A DNA stretch of 64,000 nt, from positions 310,001-374,000 of the forward strand of contig JARBJD010000032.1 of the NCBI GenBank assembly GCA_033064195.1. The letters are read 5' to 3'. The notes beneath the pieces were generated by a model. The model did not search any database and had not been told where the DNA came from. It worked only from the letters and a program-made list of their open reading frames with translations. Shown here piece by piece: positions 10,201 to 20,062 of this stretch (positions are counted from its first letter, which is position 1; every line of letters begins with the position of its first letter). Position numbers and translations under genes: made by a program. This stretch comes from Blattamonas nauphoetae. Its lineage: Eukaryota > Preaxostyla > Oxymonadida.

Positions 10201-12623
10201 GTCCAGTCTGAATGATTGACCTGAGCCAACGAGGTCAGAGCAGAGGAAGGGTACGGAACGGTGAATGTCACTTCTTCGCGGATCAAAACAGCACGCGAGT
10301 CACATGTAACTGTTTCGACTGTGTACTCTGCACCGTATTTCAGCTTATCTGGATTTGTCGCTGAGAGTTGAACGGTTCGATCCAACGTCGACGAATCTGT
10401 GAGAATCATGTCGAATGTGAAAACTTTCCCGTCTTTGTCCTTCGTTCTGATCGAATATGTTCCTGATTCCAACAAATGTCCTTTCACTTGAAGAGTTCCT
10501 TCTGTTGTGGTGTCCAGAGAGACAGCTGCTGAGAGGATTGTGGGAGGGAAGAGACCAGACATAAGTGAATCGGCTCGGCGGGTATATGCCACGCCACTCG
10601 GAAGGACACCATGCAAACCAGCAGTCGTGATCCCTTTTCCCGCAGTGGACGGCTTTCCAGGTGATCCAAATTCGACGTGCACGAGACGAGGGACATTTGA
10701 TCCGCTGAGAAGAACTCCCATCGTCCCGCTGATGGCTGTGGGTGTGATCACAGAGATGACTGCTTCATTTCCGTTCAGTGTCACAGAACAGTCTGTCACA
10801 GTGGGAGCTGACACTTGAGGAATCAAGTCGAGAATTGGGGTGAGAGTATCATGATTGAGGACGTTGGGTGCCCCAGAAGTCGAATCACAGAACAAAACAG
10901 AAGACGCATTCAGAACCGTCGCATCCGATCCAAAAATGGTGATATCTTTCCCATCTGTCGTCCCTTGTCCCTTCGCAACGCATCCTCTGAACTGGATGAA
11001 GGAGAAGGAAAGAGACTTGACGTCGGTGATCAGAACGCCTCCTCCATACGTCCCGCTTTCGCATTCCACAAAAGCGCAGTTTCGGAGGGTGACGGAGACT
11101 TGGGTGATGAAATAGAACCCGCCGCCTCTCCCACGCGCCGAGCATTTGTGGCAGAAGCAGTTGGAGCAAGACACCTGCGACTGTCGGAGGGCAACAAAAG
11201 CTCCTGCAGTGCTGTGTTCTTGTTCGTATGTCGAGGCACAATCTGAGAAGGACGAGTTGGTGATGGTGAGAGGGTGGGCGTTGTTCTCTGCGCAGTAGAA
11301 CGAGATTGCTCCCCCGTCGTTGCTCTCGTGAGTGACTGTGCAGTTGTGGAAGAAGCACTGCGTGACTGTCAGGGCAGCGTTTGTGTCTCGCACAAAAATC
11401 GCTGCTCCTCCAAAATCGCCGTATTCTTCTCCCCATGTCATGTTTTCGAAGGAACAGAGGGTGAAGGTGATGGCAGTGATGGAAAGATCTGTGGCTGTGT
11501 ACCGGTCGCCCGGGACGTGGGCTTCGTATGATCTGTCGATGGCAGTGTTGGAGGTTCTCTCGCAGGATGAGAAGGACGTGTTGAGGCAGAAGAGTGAGCC
11601 GCCGAGATTTGCGTCCATCGTTCCTGTCCCACTGATTGGGTTTGTGCTGTTCGTCACGCGGCATCCGCTCATCGTCTGCTTCACATTGGATCCAAAGACG
11701 AGGCCTTTCCCCTTCCTGGCCTTGGGTGAGAGGCGGCTGGTCACGTTCACAAGAGTGGATGAAGAGAGATGTGTTCGAACTTCTGTGTTGGTTTCGAAAA
11801 ATGTTTGATTCGAATCAGAATCGGAGAGATCGAAGGAAAAGAGAAGACCAGTCGCCAGAGAGATCGTGGAGGACTCCAGCGAGAATCCAAGACCAGTTAT
11901 GGAGATGTGGTTCGTACAATCTGAAAGAGCCACCCGACCGTGTTTAAGGTGAGATGATCTGGGTCGATAGATATGAAATGAATCTACGAGTGGTGGGAGA
12001 AATGTTGTTTGGGATTTGTGAGAGCTTTCTGAGATTGTGATGGAGCATGTGTTTTCATTGTCATTTCTGGTTCCACTAACCATAAAAGGAGAGGTTGTTG
12101 GACAGGATACGATCAGACAAGATAGGATATGTACCGTTGAGTTTCTGACTTGTCCCACACTCCCTCCAGTCGTTGTGGAAATCATTGAGAGTTTGGACAA
12201 TGAGACTGTACTGTTGGAAATGGTTAGATGGAATTGAGGCTGGAACATCGTTTGTATTTTCGAGCCGTTGGCTGGTTTGAATGAATTTTCAGTAGATATC
12301 GTTGGATGCAGGAGAAAATTGATAACATGATTAGACTTGTCTGAATCATGAATAAGTGTGGTATTACATCCTTCAATATCAAGAGTTTGAGATTTGATAC
12401 TGGTCCATGATGCAAAAATAACTCCTTGGGGCAGATGAACAGCTTCTTTATGGACAGATGCTTCGATCGGTTTGACATCTGGTTGGGTCAAGTATGTGGA
12501 CAAATCAACGGCTCTTCCTGTAGTCCTCATCAAGATGGACTTGATGAAAGTGAAGAGAATTAGAAAGGGCATCAGATTGAGATAGAAGTTTCTGGAGAGG
12601 ATGGAGGCTGATCTACCCAACAT
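7209..12623 (-). CDS. Beta-helix receptor-like protein with TM helix and cytoplasmic pseudokinase
   Basis: This is a 1804-residue open frame. A hydrophobic N-terminus (NLMPFLILFTFIKS) looks like a signal sequence. Residues about 130-560 have the periodic GGG, NCTF and C-S-F-x-x-C pattern of right-handed parallel beta-helices. About 700-1100 holds four modules of ~105 residues, each ending in a variant of LKYGAEYTVETVT (near 760, 865, 970 and 1070). A second beta-helix start (SSPCRSIDTAWRIV) follows. A TM helix (IPLVVGIVCLLVFMIVVLC, about 1470) leads to a kinase-like domain: SHWILLNGEDRL where HRDxxxxN should be, QAPEQC for APE, RLGMVLWEIET, and CMSLRPDDRPKLE. No HRD or DFG is visible, so it is probably a pseudokinase. 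The architecture recalls receptor-like families expanded in oxymonads. Ligand and partner are unknown. Confidence 0.8.
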   Translation of the reverse strand: MLGRSASILSRNFYLNLMPFLILFTFIKSILMRTTGRAVDLSTYLTQPDVKPIEASVHKEAVHLPQGVIFASWTSIKSQTLDIEGCNTTLIHDSDKSNHVINFLLHPTISTENSFKPANGSKIQTMFQPQFHLTISNSTVSLSKLSMISTTTGGSVGQVRNSTVHILSCLIVSCPTTSPFMVSGTRNDNENTCSITISESSHKSQTTFLPPLVDSFHIYRPRSSHLKHGRVALSDCTNHISITGLGFSLESSTISLATGLLFSFDLSDSDSNQTFFETNTEVRTHLSSSTLVNVTSRLSPKARKGKGLVFGSNVKQTMSGCRVTNSTNPISGTGTMDANLGGSLFCLNTSFSSCERTSNTAIDRSYEAHVPGDRYTATDLSITAITFTLCSFENMTWGEEYGDFGGAAIFVRDTNAALTVTQCFFHNCTVTHESNDGGAISFYCAENNAHPLTITNSSFSDCASTYEQEHSTAGAFVALRQSQVSCSNCFCHKCSARGRGGGFYFITQVSVTLRNCAFVECESGTYGGGVLITDVKSLSFSFIQFRGCVAKGQGTTDGKDITIFGSDATVLNASSVLFCDSTSGAPNVLNHDTLTPILDLIPQVSAPTVTDCSVTLNGNEAVISVITPTAISGTMGVLLSGSNVPRLVHVEFGSPGKPSTAGKGITTAGLHGVLPSGVAYTRRADSLMSGLFPPTILSAAVSLDTTTEGTLQVKGHLLESGTYSIRTKDKDGKVFTFDMILTDSSTLDRTVQLSATNPDKLKYGAEYTVETVTCDSRAVLIREEVTFTVPYPSSALTSLAQVNHSDWTAITFQGAGFVAETYVVTLKEKDGDASSIRTVELSPSTENTLAEWKVVLFPEGDAFLAYGTQYEIVSATSKDTFQTVTTSGVIFETPAEPPRVLKLLSAVLTKDRKEVTLTLEGRALRSGLGHLWVTNSNQEWKSKAEIELVDQTHCKVVFAVGQSEDTNTLKYEMDYTICIAGGETSSVLVSSGIKVHVPVPPHILSPSFSFTNTLSTGCMISFSGSDLEEGKEYIVTLSSSFSFTIRIRNPTTACSDQMKIGWEDWFDFGQTYTITSITPASSEDGDVVFDPLLSVATTSKPSFIELHVDTEEGSESDFCGETSSPCRSIDTAWRIVKGMNFSKSTFEIQHNTTQSVQMVIGDKMEVVIGAGPTTEPELRVKQKEGLEGKGMIAVDGGWIRLNQVDVLIDTTDQDFIFISGKSGEVILRDCSISGSATETKKNEGSLCCEWESGVISVVDCSLTLFRSTFAALRQGAMNIKGGNVSIDGSIFRDNSADVAGFPSVRHNIGCSEEGELVVGSLNGGDGTPTDPSAWISVGDCSISGMEAIVSSPLFVPTLSSNSKSVVNKTTKDFVIEIVGKTLIPCGLFLKVSEITKLGEGNPTQIPLDLNTTISFNETLIQLTLPRSSLSPLNDSLEWRGRLVFGEGEETDAWFVVQKSASGRLAQSLLDNMKWWIPLVVGIVCLLVFMIVVLCLCFRRRRNQKKKEETQELSEHDDMVVKIDVEGTDTHQHNLIVSSADPMKDQDLTAHPPKPEEATKVMGAAQTPQKAVEVVKVLDCQNFSLHTVSKQNTLFNRLHVQKKPLSDRRAEEQRLAKALLRIYKTNEESPLLLKLTSHWILLNGEDRLCLEMPKDPLPSTNETQSVFSKGTATEVRPSFDQSATVRKEGIDEEGQRWQAPEQCVEEGEEPPTLNSEKVSVFRLGMVLWEIETELVPFGETDGVNAHRQLRTRVRLPMDRVGNAAMVELIGRCMSLRPDDRPKLETVISELESIEEEPDKEDRIAF

Positions 12624-12882
12624 GCGTCTTTTTGGTATTTCGCTTCTTTCAATGTAAAACTCACTGAAGTTCTGTTAACTTGGATGAATAAGTCATTTCC
12701 AGTAAAATGATAAAGAACGGGTTTTGTCTGACCCGTAGAAGGTTCAAGTGGGTGAAAAGTTTGGGCAAGCCAAAACTGCCAGAGAAGAATTCTCACGTAT
12801 TGCTTTCATTTTCTAGTATTTTATTGAAAAAAGTGAGAATACCAAAATGATGATGGGCATTGAGAACAAGGGTTCCTATTAA
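12624..12882. promoter_or_regulatory. Spacer upstream of the beta-helix gene
   Basis: This 259-bp spacer must hold the promoter of the minus-strand beta-helix gene. A short minus frame runs through it without family features or a standard start. No defined core promoter element could be recognised. Confidence 0.3.
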
Positions 12883-13862
12883 ATGAATCCAACTGCGATG
12901 TACAGCGAAAGACGTCGAGTATGTTCAGAACAAGCATTCATTGAATCAATGAGAGAAGAGAACTGTTCGCTAGTCTCTGAGTATGTCAGAAATAATGTTC
13001 CGGTGACGTATGTTCATGAGGGAATTGAATGGAGAATTAAACCAAAGTTGTGGAATCAAGGAAACAGACCGCACTTAGCGAAACGTCGACGCTACACTCA
13101 ATAATATGTCGAAAATGAACTGAAGAAATACAATTGTGAGCTCGTAGGTGAGTACACCAAAGTTCTGGTTCCATTCATATATCGAGAGATTGGCGGAAGT
13201 GAAGTGTTCAGAATTCGACTTGATGCATGGCTGACTGCTAAGAAAAAACCCCATCTGAGAAAACAGAAATAAATGCTCAACTTTTTTTATTTTCTGATTT
13301 TATATTTTGTAGTAAATGGCACTGCTAAAACCAATCAAAAACAGAATTCAAGAAATTCGAGACCTCTTTCCGAATACACAATTTCAATTTATTGATGGTC
13401 GAATCTACAATCCTGACAGAAAAAAAATTCAACATCACAGATCATTTCTCCTGAATATACAACAACACACAGATCTCGAGTTTCCACATCCAATACCGAA
13501 TCTCGATCTCAATCTCATTCCAGATTGTATTGAACAAGTTAAACTTCGACAACAGATGGCATCAGAAGATCGACTCGCTCACCGAATGATTGTTGAGAAC
13601 ATGAAAGCAAATCCAAGAGTGAACAAAGATGGATTGAAGAAGCAAGTGTTCAGAATGACGTGGAAGCTGAAATCAATTGAAGAGAAGTTGATGGATCATT
13701 GGATGAAGAATCTGTTGATCATTCAAAAGAAAAATGAACAAATGGAAAAAAAGAGAAGTGCAGACCTTTGATGGATTTGAAGAATGCATATTACTTGCTG
13801 AACCACGAGACAACGCAGCACTCAATTCTTGTCTCATGAATGCACGAAGGAAGTTCAAAAAG
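12883..13862 (+). pseudogene. Broken gene(s) of unknown, probably mobile, origin
   Basis: Two coding-like blocks lie in tandem. The first (12883-13272) contains two related ~50-residue modules: one with NCSLVSEYVRNNVPVTY and a Lys/Arg-rich end, the next with NCELVGEYTKVLVPFIY and KKKPHLRK. The second block (from about 13316) encodes a basic, partly helical protein with FIDGRIYNPDRKK and a Lys/Met-rich end, continuing to about 13862. The set looks broken in about two places. I do not recognise the family. Repeated E-Y-x-(5-8)-V-P modules of this kind occur in some large-virus and mobile-element proteins, so a mobile origin is possible but unproven. The neighbours downstream are transposon remnants. 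Confidence 0.4.
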
Positions 13863-14576
13863 AAAGAGGAAATGAAAGGAACAATTTTGTTTTTTGATTT
13901 TTATTAAAACGAACTCGCATCTAACACATCTGATAGAAGTTTCATGAATCCGGTCCGTGTCAGCAACCCGGAACCGGGGGTTGAAACAACTCTATTTGTG
14001 TCTCTTATTTCATACTTTAGATGAAACCAATCACAGATGCTTGTGTTTGGAGGATCAACATGTCTTGATCGACAAAATGGGTTCGATCATACCTTCATTT
14101 CACTATAGTGGTCTTTGATGTAGTCACAGTGTTTTTGAGAATTCCACAACATTATAATCAAAATATGTAAACTAATTGAAGCAAAGAACTAAATCGTGAG
14201 CAGAAAAATGGGCAAAATTTCTCAATGTCTTCATCTGGAAGAAAGCCGCCGGCCATGCTTCCAGAACCCATTTCATATTCCAAACGTCGTACCCACTACC
14301 AACTATCATCGACTGTATAGCGAAGAAGATAACGTTTCGTCATTCTGAGAAGGGTTGGATAACGACCAGAGTTTTCAAAACCCCAAGCTTGACGACGAAG
14401 AAAGAAACATGGTTTTGTCTTCTTCTGTGAATGAAAGTGGCGACACAGATCATTGATTTATGTTTGATTCCCAAAGTAAAATGAATCATTTCTCAAAAAT
14501 GACAGACAATTTGCTTCATCTGTCTAGAACACATCAACGGAAGCTGGAATTAAGAAACACAGGGAAGAAGTGATGT
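13863..14576. other. Spacer between mobile-element remnants
   Basis: No gene is supported. A short plus-strand frame (14208-14348, 46 codons, MGKISQCLHLEE start) reads like coding sequence but matches nothing I know and could be a transposase fragment. The 3' end of the hAT remnant starts at 14577. I could not find a matching terminal inverted repeat for it. Confidence 0.35.
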
Positions 14577-15997
14577 CTAATCTTTTGATTGATGAAGTTC
14601 TTTTTCGGTAAGATAGTGTCGACGAATCCAGTCCTTAGCGAGAGGATACAACACTGATGGCGGCATATCTTCTTCGCTGTTAAGTTTCACTCCCAAAATG
14701 GAAGAAAGATGTGGAGTGAATAATCTGTTACGCTGTTCATGTTTTATCCATCGAATGAGGCTGAATGATGATTCAACCGGCACGGTCGTTGCCACAATCG
14801 TTTTTGCTATTGAAGCCAGACGCTTCAGAGTTGGAAACTGATCATATGATCCAAAAGTGAAGTCGGATAGTATTTGAGTGAACGAGACGGTATGCACCGA
14901 TGGTGTGAGAAGATACCGACGAAATGCAATCCATTCTCCAACCAGCGTTTCGAATCCAGCAAGAGAGAAAAATTTAGAAAAATGATCGAAGAGTTGTCCC
15001 ACCTGAAGGACTCCATTATTGATACTATTCTCTGAATCGCCCCACAATGGAATGGTATGATGTGAGGGCGCTCTTGTGTGAGTTTCGTGACGAGGCCGTT
15101 TCGAACTCTAATTAAACTGCTGTCACCGTCTGTACATATGCTGACACAAGTCTCAAAAGACAATCCCATTTCAGAAATCACTTCCTCCAGCAGTTTTTTC
15201 TGATTTTCAGCTGTTCCACCTCCATGAATGTCTTTCAGTCCGGCATGAATGATTCGAGGAACTCCCTGATTGATGTAGCGAACCATAACTGAGAAAAGTT
15301 TGTGTCCTCCAATATCCGTGCCTGCATCGAGCATGACGGCAAATGAGCCAGCTTGTTCAATATGTGATTTATGTGAGGTTTGGAAGAATCGATCCAGGTC
15401 TTTAACGAGAGATTCAAAGTGGTACGTCGAGCAGATTCTGGTTGATCGAGGAGCCGGGACCATTCTTTTGTCGATACGATTCACGATTTTCTCAAAATCC
15501 GTGTTGGAGTTGTTGTTTCGAACAACGAACAGAACATCACAAAATCTTTGGGCCACAAAAATGATATCTTCTTGAGTTGTGGAATTGTCAATCATTTCTT
15601 CAGTTTCGCTAGCTATTCTTTTCGCTTTCTCTGCCACAGAATCGATGTGTCGTTGAGAAGCGAGATGCTCATGAAGATTTGAAGGAAAATGAGGGTCCGC
15701 TCGCTTGTTTACATAAGAAAATCGTCCCGGTTTCTGTCGATCATGAACTTCGGCACAGACATGACAGAGAACTCCCTCAGGCGAAAAGTCAAAATCATTC
15801 ATCAGACTTTCATCCTCACTCCCAATTGCGTTGAGTTTCCATCTTGAATATAAACGTGATGAATGTATTTGTTGAGGAGATGATGTTGATTTGTCTCGTT
15901 TAAATGGTCTGATGGGTGTTGAATGTGTATGTTCTTCAAATGATGTTTCTGAAGGTCGTTTTTGTTGCGATGTGAATAAATTGAAGAATCGATTCAT
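14577..15997 (-). pseudogene. hAT-family transposase remnant, internally deleted
   Basis: The element reads on the minus strand. The N-terminal part (15997 down to about 15060) has a basic leader, a TTF-type zinc-finger region (VLCHVCAEVHDRQKPGRF then NLHEHLASQRH) and the start of the hAT catalytic fold: VMLDAGTDIGG, HKLFSVMVRYI and SICTDGDSSLIRVRNGL. The C-terminal part (15047-14577) is the hAT dimerisation region (FPTLKRLASIAKTIVATTVP, ESSFSLIRWIKHEQRNRL). The two parts lie in different frames and join near 15050. The large helical domain expected between them, with the last catalytic acidic residue, is absent. This is therefore a deletion derivative that cannot encode a working transposase. 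Similar transposases are related to ZMYM/ZNF862-type host genes. Confidence 0.8.
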
Positions 15998-16229
15998 CGT
16001 TCTCGAAGAGCGAAAATTCCCCCATATTCAGATTTTGATCAAAATTTCATTCTCATTGAGAACATTTATCGAAATCAATGAAACTAAAAATGAATTAAAA
16101 TGAATTATTTCCAACAGAATCTTGGTTTTCGTGCATATCCCGACTTTGAACCAAGACGCCAAGAGAGCATGACACCATACCAAGAGACCAAGAGAAACCA
16201 TCCTGAAAATTGGTAAATTTAAAACTCTG

Positions 16230-17213
16230 ATGACGACACAAATAATCGAAGACATCATCAAAAACGATCTCTACTCTGAGATAGAGAAGGTCCGGTCTCT
16301 CCATCTTCGACTTTGGAACGAGGAGAAGTGCAAAAATCTTCGTCTGGCAGCTGAGAAGGCGAGAAAGAAACTGGTTGAAAAAGCAAGAAGGAACGCTCAG
16401 AGACAATGTCTCGAATGGACAGAAACTACGGAGGAACAAGTTGGATTGAATCTGAAACCACCACCGCAGAACACGGAAACGGAATACACTGGACGTCCGA
16501 GTCGACGAGCTCTGCTCATCTTGGACGGGCATTCATCAAGGAATAATCTGTCCTTGATGAGATATCTCTACGAGAATGAAGTCGATATAAACCTTCTCCC
16601 GTCTCACACCTCGGCATACCTCCATCCACTTGATTAGGTTCCGAACAAAACATGGAAAGACAAACTCCACGGATTAGCATTTCCAAAATCTAGAACAGAC
16701 AAAGCGGGAATGAAACGTTGTTTGGATCGAATCTATGATGCAGTACAACATGCGATGCATCCCAATTGCTTCAGAGCTGGTTTCCACAAATCGGGATTGA
16801 TTGTGACATCACCAGCAAAGATGCTGAAGAGTCTGAGGGATGAGGACGAGGAAAAAGAAGTTGTAAGGAATGAGGGAGCGAACCAAGAGAAGAGTGGTAC
16901 GACGACAAAAGAATCTTCAGCGATGATGGAAGAGAGTTCTGAGTTCAGTGATGTGTCATCAGAGTTCGAGTCCGGAGAATGGATTCGATTCTCACTCCAC
17001 ATCCAATTCGTCGAAGGGTTCTTGAAGACACCAGTCGAAAGTGCCGCAACCATCCCACATATCCGAGAAACAGGTACGTTCCCACTGTCTGGGCACGTTA
17101 TCACCGACCCGAACTATAGAGCACGTTGGAAAGTGCATGAAGAGAGGAAAGTGTCCACTAGAGACAAGACAAAGACGAAAAGAAGAGAGAGCAAATGCCA
17201 GACGTCACAGTGA
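16230..17213 (+). pseudogene. pogo/CENP-B-type (DDE_1) transposase remnant
   Basis: The first open block (16230-16637) ends with the DDE_1 core strings RALLILDGHSSRNN and INLLPSHTSAYLHPLD, which correspond to the family's LDNHSSH and PPHTSHLLQPLD motifs. An in-frame stop follows PLD. The downstream block (16710-17213) continues with NKTWKDKL-like and GMKRCLDRIYDAVQHAM residues, AGFHKSGLIV, and an acidic/Ser-rich tail. The upstream HTH DNA-binding half and the first catalytic Asp are not recognisable, so the copy is incomplete. I found no terminal repeats. Confidence 0.7.
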
Positions 17214-18490
17214 GATGATATTCGAAACATAGAATGAACAGAAGACGAGTCGAGTGATGAGGAAGAAAGCAGCTCCCAGAAAAGCAACGAGGAGCGATAG
17301 TAATTGTTCAACGAGCTCTGAAGACGGGACAGCTTCCAGCAGAAGTTCTACTGATTCTTCCGACAACATTGTCCAACTCGAAGGATCCGATTCGCACTCG
17401 AGTCTCTCTGATGGCAAGATTGCACGCGTTCTTTCAACGCCAAAAATGACAGGAATCAATTGGAGTCGATGATTGTCGACTGGGACTAAAAATGAAACAA
17501 TAACCGATGAAAAGGTGAGTGAAATGAAGAAGAATACAGAAATGTGCAGAGATCTGGACCCGTTTGTGAAAGTGCCAATAACTCTGCAAAAGTCGGAAAT
17601 CTTCAAAAAACGAAGCATACCACGATGATCCCGAGCATCAGAAGAATCTAAAAAACGACGAATTGTAACGAAACGAAGAACCTGAACAAATTTTAGAATA
17701 CATTTATCCCAATCGAAAGGACAGTGACACCATTCATCGACACCATCCATTTCGGCTGAGAGGTTGTCAATGCAGGGTTCAACTCAAAGCAGATTCTTCA
17801 GTACCTTCTCACAATCTTTCCTTTCTGGAGACCCACAGCACTTCACACTGTGACGAGTAGGTGAGTATCTCGTGATTGGATACTTTTCTTTGAAAGATGA
17901 GATTTGAGATGTGAGTTCCAGATCCGAAAGAGATTCGGGACTGTTTGCAGAGAGAAGAAAAAGATCCTCGAGGATTTAATTTGTGGGAAGAGTCCTGAAG
18001 ACTGTCTTGATTCTGTTTTTCAGGCTGAAACCTCTCTCAGCAGCAGTTGACTTTGGGGAGATGACGAAACAAAGGTATACCAAAAGTGATACTCGAGGGA
18101 ATGAAGAGTTCCGCGTTCACCAATGTCGCAAGAGAGTCTGTGAATTGGGAAGATGGACAGAGAGGAGACATGTGAGTTGAATGAATGCGTCCTTCGATGA
18201 TGTCAGATCATCATTCTCATTTCACCCAAACAGGTTGATCAACAATCTCCGATCTCCATCTCCTGTCTCTGCCAGCAACTACTCTCCCAGGTCGGCCGCA
18301 ATCCGTTGGTGATCAGCCTGCAGTCAATTTGATCATCCACTTCACTTTTCCGGCACTTCATTTTAACTCATTTTATTACAATTTTATGGAAAATAGATAA
18401 CAAGAAAAAAATTGGGAACACAATCGCAAAGACATACTCGCTAGGTGCAAAGAAAAACAACCGTCGACACGTTCAGACTGCTTGTGAAAG
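17214..18490. other. Spacer between the two pogo remnants
   Basis: About 1.3 kb with short frames on both strands and no recognisable domain or splice pattern. It probably consists of decayed transposon sequence, but I cannot assign any part of it. Confidence 0.4.
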
Positions 18491-19368
18491 GTGTTTGACC
18501 AATGGCCGCAGTATTATCTCGGATGGTCGTTCTGCACGGACATCGCTTGGATTTTCCGGTCTACTCGTCAATTCCTATGGCATCTTCGTAGGCAACGGAA
18601 CAAAAGAAAACTTGGCCTGATGACAACTGATCGAAAATTAACCGATGATCAAGAAAAAGAACTCGCAAACGAAATAGTTTCCCTCGCAAACTGTCACAAA
18701 CCAGTTGGAAGGGCAGGAATAATCCGATTGGTGAAGACCAAATTTCGTATCGTTGTGACCCAAGGATGGGTCTACAGGTTCTTAAACCGACACAAAACGA
18801 CATTGAAGCGGACAATTGCGAAGCCAATGGAAGGATCGAAGTCAGAAAAGGCAATATTGATGCTGTCACCAACGTCAGTAGCAGTGGGCTCATTCAAAGA
18901 AATCAATACAACGATTGGACTACCGAACAATTCGTTCCTCATGTTCAAAATGTCCGACTCCAACAATACTATGCTCTTCACATTCCCCCCGCTTCGTCGC
19001 ATCTCACCCAGCCGTGCGATCAACTAACTTTCACGGCGCTAAAGCAGATGGAACGGAAAGACAGCGAAATTCATGAAGCAACAACGCAAACTCACAGATT
19101 CAGCGAAGCAGCATTGACTCTTGCATGTTGTACTGATGAAAAGAAAAACAGATTGGCGTTCAAGGACGCAGGATTCACAATTGCAGAAAAAAGAGGCAAG
19201 CAAACCATCGGATTAAACGAAGAGAAGTTTGATGACATGGAAGCCCACTGCATTCCTGACGAAGAGGAAACCAAGAAGAAGAAATCGGAATCTGATCACA
19301 GTCCCACATTCGGTTTCGTTAATCGCGCACAATTTCCGGCCTGTTGGACTCCAAAGTTCAGGCAGTGA
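18491..19368 (+). pseudogene. Second pogo/CENP-B-type transposase remnant, core deleted
   Basis: The 5' part encodes a CENP-B/Tigger-like HTH region (KLTDDQEKELANEIVSLANC, RAGIIRLVKTKFRI, WVYRFLNRHKTTLKR). In another frame the 3' part has the late DDE_1 string ALHIPPASSHLTQPCDQLTF followed by the basic tail. The central catalytic region between them is missing, so this is a deletion derivative. It preserves the N-terminal half that the copy at 16.2 kb lacks. The two differ enough to be separate insertions. Confidence 0.7.
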
Positions 19369-19766
19369 CCAATCGCTCTTTTTCTGAGTCCTTTCTCACT
19401 ACACATAAATTATTCAATTGTGCTTTAATTTTTGGGGATATATCGTGGAAAAGTGAACTGGAAAAAGTCAAGGGAGTGATCATCACGTCGTATTGATGAT
19501 CACTCACGGAATCTGTCATCCAACGTTCACGATTTCCAGCTGCTGAGGAGGTGTGTCCGAGAGTTTTTGGTTGGATATTGCGTTGAGGAGGAAAGATGGA
19601 GAATGAAATGCAGTGAGTTGCTGAAGTGTATCCTTGATTTTGTGTTCGAGTAGGAAAATTGGGTGAGTTTTTGATTGAACTGCAATTGTTTGATTGTTGA
19701 GAGGAGATAGAATCATCTCGAGAATCACAAAGGTCGAAAGAGGCGATTGTGTGCATCTTTTAGAAT

Positions 19767-20010
19767 TCATTTGAAGATAATTTGAACTCGATGCGCGAAA
19801 CAGTGCATGTGGATGCCACAAAATCCATCATTTTTCAAACAACACAACAACCCACTCTGCAGACCGACCATTAAGCTTGCTCCATCAGTCGAGAGTCCGA
19901 TGCAATTCGCGATGGATAAAGTGTGATTCGAAAGCATTGCCAGAATCGCTGCTTTCATTTCGTTGCCAGTTGATGAGATTCGTCCAGAGAGTGTCAGTTG
20001 TTGTGTCCAT
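19767..20010 (-). pseudogene. hAT transposase fragment
   Basis: The minus-strand frame includes GNEMKAAILAMLSNH, CIGLSTDGASLMVGLQSGL and MHCFAHRVQIIFK. This is the hAT block around the second catalytic region (TDGAxxMxG ... HCxAHRxQ). Neither the zinc finger nor the dimerisation end is recognisable nearby. It is therefore an isolated fragment of an element distinct from the copy at 14.6-16.0 kb. Confidence 0.65.
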
Positions 20011-20062
20011 AATTAGACAAAATTTTGGTAAGAAAGGATTTAGATTGTTTGGTTGGAAGTAG

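Noticed and set aside
7869-11947. Long plus-strand frames (up to about 280 codons) opposite the beta-helix gene
   Set aside because: They lie wholly inside the 1804-codon frame on the other strand and show no domain features.
12883-13862. Assignment to a Polinton or other virus-like element
   Set aside because: No polymerase, integrase, capsid or packaging ATPase is visible in the window, so the name would be a guess.
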